From positions 122,484-186,483 of the forward strand of contig CAIODZ010000010.1 of assembly GCA_903857265.1 (NCBI GenBank): a stretch of 64,000 nucleotides of DNA, read 5' to 3'. Origin of the DNA: an uncultured Phycisphaerales bacterium. GTDB lineage: Bacteria > Planctomycetota > Phycisphaerae > Sedimentisphaerales > Anaerobacaceae. Made by a program: the position numbers and the translations under genes. Numbering within the stretch: the first letter of the stretch is position 1; each line of letters begins with the position of its first letter. Below, one piece after another: positions 59,286 through 64,000 of this stretch. The notes below the pieces were generated by a model that was given only the letters and a program-made list of their open reading frames with translations, searched no databases and was not told the origin of the DNA.

Positions 59286-62200
59286 ATGATTAGCAGGATA
59301 ATAGAATTTTCCGCTAAAAACAAGTTTATCGTCATATTCTTCGTGATTGCTGCGATAGTCGGGGCGGTATATTGCATAAGGATTATGCCGCTGGACGCGA
59401 TTCCTGATTTGTCGGACACGCAGGTGATAATCTACTCCCAGTGGGACAGGAGCCCGGACATTATCGAGCAGCAGGTTACGTATCCGATTGTTACCGCACT
59501 GCTCGGCGCGCCGAACGTGCGGGCGATCCGGGGTTTTTCGGATTTCGGGTACTCATACGTTTATATAATCTTCAAGGACGGGACGGACATATACTGGGCA
59601 AGAAGCCGGGTAGTGGAATACCTGAGCAAAATCACCGCGAAACTGCCTCAGGGCGTGCAAACTGAAATCGGTCCCGACGCGACGGGGCTGGGATGGGTTT
59701 ATCAATACGCACTGGTTGATAAGACCGGCAACAACAGCTTGGCGGATTTACGGGGTTTTCAGGATTGGCACCTGCGATACTGGCTGCAAAGTGTGCCCGG
59801 GGTCTCGGACGTCGCGGCAGTGGGCGGCTTTCAAAAGCAATACCAGGTCAACGTCAATCCAAATGCGCTGCTGGCATACAATATCCCCCTTACCAAGGTC
59901 GTCGAGGCGATAAGGCAAAGCAATAACGATGTGGGCGGGCGGCTGCTTGAGATGTCGGGCACGGAATATATGATTCGGGCAAAGGGATATGTAAAATCGC
60001 CCGCGGATTTGGAGAACACAGTAATAGGCACAGATGGTTCCGGTACACCCATTTTGGTTAAGAATGTTGCTGATGTTGTTGTTGGGCCTGATATACGGCG
60101 AGGGGTAGCCGATTTGGACGGCGAGGGGGACACGGTAGGCGGAATCGTGATAATGAGGCAGGGAGAAAACGCCCTCAACGTAATCAATAACGTCAAAGCC
60201 AAAATCGAGGAGATTAGACCGTCACTGCCCAAAGGCGTCGAGATAGTTACGACATACGACCGCTCGGACCTGATTAAGCGGGCCATCGATACGCTGAAAC
60301 ATCAGCTCGTCGAGGAAATGATTATTGTCAGTTTGGTGATACTGATATTTTTATGGCACTTCCCGTCGGCAATCATACCGATAGTTACAATACCCATCGC
60401 GGTGCTGTTGTCGTTTATCCCGATGTACGGCATCAAGCTGACATCCAATATTATGTCTCTGTCTGGTATCGCGATATCGATAGGAGTGCTTGTTGACGGC
60501 GCGATAGTGGAGGTTGAGAACGCGTATAAAAAACTGCAATTGTGGGAGGCAGGCGGGCGCAAAGGCGATTTTCATATCATCCGGCTGAACGCATTGAAAG
60601 AGGTGGGGCCATCGGTGTTCTTTTCGCTGCTGGTTATAGCGGTCGCGTTTTTGCCAATATTTACGCTCGTTGACCAGGAAGGCCGACTGTTCAAGCCGCT
60701 GGCATACAGCAAAAACCTGGCGATGGCAATCGCGGCGATACTGGCGATAACGCTCGACCCGGCGATACGGATGCTTTTCACGCGGATGGACTACAAGCAT
60801 TTTAAGCCGGCGTGGCTCTCGAAGTTGTATAACTCAATTACTGTAGGCAAATATTATCCCGAAGAGCAGCACCCGGTGAGCAGGAGATTATTCGCGATAT
60901 ATGAGCCGGCGTGCAATTTTGTTCTTGAGCATCGCAAGTTTACTATCATCAGCGCGATTGTACTGATGGCAATAACCGTTCCCGTTTATTTTCAGCTTGG
61001 GTCGGAGTTTATGCCGCCTTTGAATGAGGGGACGATTCTGTATATGCCTACGACGCTGCCCGGCATATCGGTTACGGAGGCAGCGAACCTTTTGCAGATA
61101 CAGGACAAAATTTTTATGTCGTTTCCCGAGGTCGAGCGGGTGTTCGGCAAGGCGGGGCGAGCCAATACGCCGACGGACCCCGCGCCGTTTTCGATGATGG
61201 AGACGACGGTTGTTCTGAAAGATAAGCGGTATTGGCGGCCCGGATTAACGTGGGAAAAACTGATTGAGGAAATGAACACCAAAATGCAGATACCGGGCGT
61301 TACGAACGCCTGGACAATGCCGATAAAGGCGAGAATCGATATGCTCTCGACCGGCATACGCACGCCGATAGGGATTAAAATTTACGGCGCAGAGCTGAGT
61401 GAGATTGAAAAAATAGGGACACAGCTTGAGCAAATCATCAAGCCGCTTGAGGGGACACGAAGCGTATATGCGGAACGGGTGTCTGGCGGGTATTTTGTCG
61501 ATTTCAATTTGAAACGGGAACAATTGGCCCGATACGGATTGACGATACAGGACGCCGAGGAGATTATCACAAGCGCAATCGGCGGGGAAAATGTTACGAC
61601 GGCAATTGAAGGGACTGAACGATACGGCATAAGCGTGCGATACGCGCGAGATTACCGCGACGACTTGGAAAAGTTACAGCGGGTGCTTGTTCCGACAGCT
61701 TCTGGTGCGCAGATACCGCTTGGTGAGCTTGCAGAGATAAGCGTTTCGCTTGGGCCATCTATGATACGCGACGAGAACGGGATGCTGGCGGGTTATGTTT
61801 ACGTCGATATCGCGGGTAAAGACATAGGCAGCTACGTCGCACAGGCGAAAAAGGCGGTAGCTGCGCAATTGCAACTGCCCGCGGGTTACGCCCTGCAATG
61901 GAGCGGGCAATTCGAAAATATGCTGCGCGTGAGAGAACGGCTCAAGGTCGTAATCCCGCTGACGCTTTTAATCATATTCACGCTGCTTTACATAAACACA
62001 AAGAACATCGTCAAGACCGGCATCGTAATGCTTGCGGTGCCTTTTTCGCTGATTGGCGCGGTATGGTTCCTTTATATACTGGGCTATAACATCTCGATAG
62101 CGGTATGGGTGGGGATGATAGCGCTTATGGGGCTCGATGCGGAGACGGGCGTGTTTATGCTGCTGTTTCTGGACCTCTCTTATAATGATATGGTGGCACA

Positions 62201-62477
62201 GGGCAGGATGAAGACCTTCGCGGATTTGAAGGAGGCGATTATTCACGGCGCGGTCAAACGGATTCGGCCCAAGATGATGACGGTAATGGCGATGTTTATG
62301 GGCCTCATACCTATTATGTGGTCGATGGGGACAGGCGCAGATATGATGAAACGCATAGCCGCGCCGATGATTGGCGGCATACTAACCAGCTTCATACTCG
62401 AACTATTAGTTTATCCGCCCCTTTATGCAATGTGGAAACAGCGAGAACTCCGTAAGACGTTACCCTCAAGCAATTGA
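59286..62477 (+). CDS. Heavy-metal efflux RND transporter (CusA/CzcA family)
   Basis: A 1063-residue inner membrane pump of the HME-RND group that drives metal export with proton flow. Twelve-helix RND layout with two large periplasmic loops. Family signatures: DLSDTQVIIYSQW, VRAIRGFSDFGYSYVYI, the central helix sequence SIGVLVDGAIVEVENAYKKL with acidic proton-relay residues, and LGSEFMPPLNEGTILYMPT as in CusA/SilA. It starts 16 bp after cusB. The methionine-rich adaptor and CsoR point to copper or silver; CzcA-like zinc or cobalt transport cannot be ruled out from sequence alone. Confidence 0.94.
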   Translation: MISRIIEFSAKNKFIVIFFVIAAIVGAVYCIRIMPLDAIPDLSDTQVIIYSQWDRSPDIIEQQVTYPIVTALLGAPNVRAIRGFSDFGYSYVYIIFKDGTDIYWARSRVVEYLSKITAKLPQGVQTEIGPDATGLGWVYQYALVDKTGNNSLADLRGFQDWHLRYWLQSVPGVSDVAAVGGFQKQYQVNVNPNALLAYNIPLTKVVEAIRQSNNDVGGRLLEMSGTEYMIRAKGYVKSPADLENTVIGTDGSGTPILVKNVADVVVGPDIRRGVADLDGEGDTVGGIVIMRQGENALNVINNVKAKIEEIRPSLPKGVEIVTTYDRSDLIKRAIDTLKHQLVEEMIIVSLVILIFLWHFPSAIIPIVTIPIAVLLSFIPMYGIKLTSNIMSLSGIAISIGVLVDGAIVEVENAYKKLQLWEAGGRKGDFHIIRLNALKEVGPSVFFSLLVIAVAFLPIFTLVDQEGRLFKPLAYSKNLAMAIAAILAITLDPAIRMLFTRMDYKHFKPAWLSKLYNSITVGKYYPEEQHPVSRRLFAIYEPACNFVLEHRKFTIISAIVLMAITVPVYFQLGSEFMPPLNEGTILYMPTTLPGISVTEAANLLQIQDKIFMSFPEVERVFGKAGRANTPTDPAPFSMMETTVVLKDKRYWRPGLTWEKLIEEMNTKMQIPGVTNAWTMPIKARIDMLSTGIRTPIGIKIYGAELSEIEKIGTQLEQIIKPLEGTRSVYAERVSGGYFVDFNLKREQLARYGLTIQDAEEIITSAIGGENVTTAIEGTERYGISVRYARDYRDDLEKLQRVLVPTASGAQIPLGELAEISVSLGPSMIRDENGMLAGYVYVDIAGKDIGSYVAQAKKAVAAQLQLPAGYALQWSGQFENMLRVRERLKVVIPLTLLIIFTLLYINTKNIVKTGIVMLAVPFSLIGAVWFLYILGYNISIAVWVGMIALMGLDAETGVFMLLFLDLSYNDMVAQGRMKTFADLKEAIIHGAVKRIRPKMMTVMAMFMGLIPIMWSMGTGADMMKRIAAPMIGGILTSFILELLVYPPLYAMWKQRELRKTLPSSN

Positions 62478-62568
62478 TAACTAATCCTAGTTCCACGAAT
62501 ATCCGCTCCCGCAAACACTTCCTCGGTTTCGCAGAAACCATCTTATTCCAAAAACCATGATAGTAAAT

Positions 62569-63735
62569 TTAGGTTTCTGTGAAGGCGGCGTCCCAGTCCT
62601 TCCAGACGGGTTCGAGTCCCTGAGATTTCAGCATAGCGGCGATTTGGGCGGGGGAGCGGGAATCATCGATATCAAATTGGCCTACTGAATCGGCGTGAGT
62701 GGAGTAGCCGCCTGGGTTGGTCTTGCTGCCTGCGCTCATTCGAGTAATGCCCAATTTAACGAGCTGGTCGCGAAGATGAGCGGGTTCGCGTGTTGAAATG
62801 GTCATTCCCGCGTCGGCGAAACACAGCCGAAGGGCGAGGAGCATCTGGACGAGATTTTTATCGAAAAGAAGATTAAACTGTGCGCGGTCAACATCTTTGG
62901 CGGGGCGCAATCGCGGGAAGGAAAACGACACTCGCGATTTCCAGTATTGTTTCATCAGGTAATGGGCATGCTCGGCAAGAGCAAGCGTTTCAAGACGCCA
63001 GTCATCAAGGCCAAGCAACGCACCGATTCCGATTTCCCGCATACCGCCCTGCCCCATACTATCAGCCGCTATCAATCGATAATCGTAGTCGGCCTTCGGC
63101 CCTACGGGGTGATATTTGCGATATGTTTCGCGGTTGTAGGTCTCCTGATACAGCGTTACGCCTTCGATGCCCGCCGCGAAAAGCTTGGCGTATTTGTCGG
63201 CGGACATCTGGTAAATCTCAACGGACAGCGAGCTGAATTTGGGGCGCAGTTTCGACGCTAATTCGATAAGGTAATCGACGGTGATAAATTTTTTGTCTTC
63301 ACTACTTACAAGCAGCAAATCCCTGAAGCCCTCTTTGGCGATTATATCTGCTTCGGCGAGTGCCTGTTCGATAGTGAGCCGTATTCGGGGAAACTTATGT
63401 GATTTATTGAAGCCGCAGTAAACACAATCATTGACGCAGTAATTAGAAACGTAAAGCGGAGCATATAATCGGACGGTTTTGCCAAATCGCTGGAGTGTGA
63501 GCTGATGGGCGATTTGCGCCATTTGCTCGATGTAATTTTCGGCAGCGGGCGAGATGAGTATCAATAATCGGTCAAGGACATAATATCCCGGCTTGCGAGA
63601 CAGCGCCCATTTCGCTTCATCTTCAGTAATCTCACTGAGACGCTTGGCCCAGATTTCTTTGCCGGAGCCATCGAGGCCCCTGTCGGCCAAAATGGTCTTT
63701 ATATTTGCAACGGTATGTTTTTTAGCATCTGCCAT
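62569..63735 (-). CDS. thiH: 2-iminoacetate synthase
   Basis: A 388-residue radical SAM enzyme that splits tyrosine to dehydroglycine (2-iminoacetate) for thiazole formation in thiamine synthesis. The 4Fe-4S motif is YCVNDCVYCGF (CxxxCxxC), with family phrases FGKTVRLYAPLYVSNYC, EIYQMSADKYAKLFAAGIEG, LYQETYNRETY and GIGALLGLDDWR. Use of ThiH rather than ThiO fits an anaerobe. It follows dapF by 16 bp on the same strand. The rest of the thiazole genes are not visible. Confidence 0.94.
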   Translation of the reverse strand: MADAKKHTVANIKTILADRGLDGSGKEIWAKRLSEITEDEAKWALSRKPGYYVLDRLLILISPAAENYIEQMAQIAHQLTLQRFGKTVRLYAPLYVSNYCVNDCVYCGFNKSHKFPRIRLTIEQALAEADIIAKEGFRDLLLVSSEDKKFITVDYLIELASKLRPKFSSLSVEIYQMSADKYAKLFAAGIEGVTLYQETYNRETYRKYHPVGPKADYDYRLIAADSMGQGGMREIGIGALLGLDDWRLETLALAEHAHYLMKQYWKSRVSFSFPRLRPAKDVDRAQFNLLFDKNLVQMLLALRLCFADAGMTISTREPAHLRDQLVKLGITRMSAGSKTNPGGYSTHADSVGQFDIDDSRSPAQIAAMLKSQGLEPVWKDWDAAFTET

Positions 63736-63751
63736 ATTGGCTCAACAAAAA

Positions 63752-64000
63752 TCAGCCGAACATTTCTTCTGATATTGTGCCTTCAAACACCTTTGTAACC
63801 GGCCCCGTCATTCGCACGGAATAATCTGCGCCTACTTCAATATCGATGTCCCCGCCAGGCATACGCACTGTTATTTTAGAATCGCATAGACCGAGGCGAT
63901 AAGCAACCGCAGCAGCCGCACAACTACTGCTGCCCGATGCTAAAGTATAACCGGCGCCTCTTTCCCAAATTTCTATTCTTATATTATGGCGGTCCGTCAC
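63752..64000 (-). CDS. dapF: Diaminopimelate epimerase, C-terminal part (cut by window end)
   Basis: The last ~82 residues of DapF, which interconverts LL- and meso-diaminopimelate for lysine and peptidoglycan. Family features: IRIEIWERGAGYTLASGSSS, CAAAAVAYRLGL, and the closing RMTGPVTKVFEG. Oddity: the second catalytic cysteine of canonical DapF, in the ACGTG-type motif, is Ser here (ASGSSSC), with a Cys four residues later. The N-terminal half lies beyond base 64000. It is upstream of thiH. Confidence 0.82.
   Translation of the reverse strand: MTDRHNIRIEIWERGAGYTLASGSSSCAAAAVAYRLGLCDSKITVRMPGGDIDIEVGADYSVRMTGPVTKVFEGTISEEMFG

Overview
The window reads as a chromosomal stretch of a Gram-negative bacterium, most likely an uncultured, largely anaerobic member of the Planctomycetota (Phycisphaerae-like). 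This placement is an inference from gene content: an exosortase H with IPTL-CTERM proteins, a kdsD-kdsC-lptC order, a PilT/degenerate PilB pair, a planctomycete-style Ser/Thr kinase, a BlaI/M56 pair, and a regulatory PTS without sugar permeases. No rRNA or species-level marker is present. Coding density is high, with genes on both strands in short operons.

Layout. 0-10 kb: the end of pdxJ, a lipoprotein, larE with a C_GCAxxG_C_C protein, tRNA-Thr(CGT), pilT with a membrane-anchored PilB-like pseudo-ATPase, a CvpA-like protein, a 49-residue protein and an EF-G paralogue. 10-14 kb: a more AT-rich patch with a GH1 beta-glucosidase lying between an intact secreted-protein gene and a decayed copy of part of that gene, then a membrane protein and a methyltransferase. 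14-21 kb: a phosphotransferase, a Ser/Thr kinase, and an etfB-etfA-acyl-CoA dehydrogenase-HAD operon. 21-27 kb: lptC-like, kdsC, kdsD (Kdo/LPS export), RNase G and a DUF2344 protein. 27-31 kb: an exosortase H system whose putative substrate carries two sorting signals and a zinc-protease motif. 31-36 kb: ptsI, HPr, EIIA and hpf, then DUF502, a flippase-like protein and hisI. 36-39 kb: an HNH-AP2 endonuclease gene and an apparently complete IS1595-type element with a passenger gene, inverted repeats and a target duplication. 39-44 kb: a serine hydrolase, dapA, thiD2-thiE, then a 92-bp tandem repeat and terminators. 44-48 kb: a BlaI/M56 sensor pair with an operator-promoter and a gene fragment. 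48-53 kb: glycine cleavage genes gcvT-gcvH-gcvPA-gcvPB. 53-62.5 kb: a nucleoside hydrolase, then a copper/heavy-metal efflux cluster (tolC, csoR, tolC, YHS lipoprotein, cusB, cusA). The end: thiH and part of dapF.

The most unusual signal is a family of short palindromic elements beginning CCCCGTTAGA. Two 59-bp copies are about 90% identical and lie in opposite orientations. Each is flanked by a 7-9 bp direct repeat that implies a 63-bp insertion. One is inserted in frame in a HAD phosphatase gene and the other sits at the kdsD/kdsC junction. Two further sites share an identical 35-bp hairpin core; one supplies the stop codon of a truncated reading frame. The other leading observations are the PilB-like protein that has lost its ATPase residues, the double IPTL-CTERM metalloprotease-like protein, and the passenger-carrying insertion sequence.
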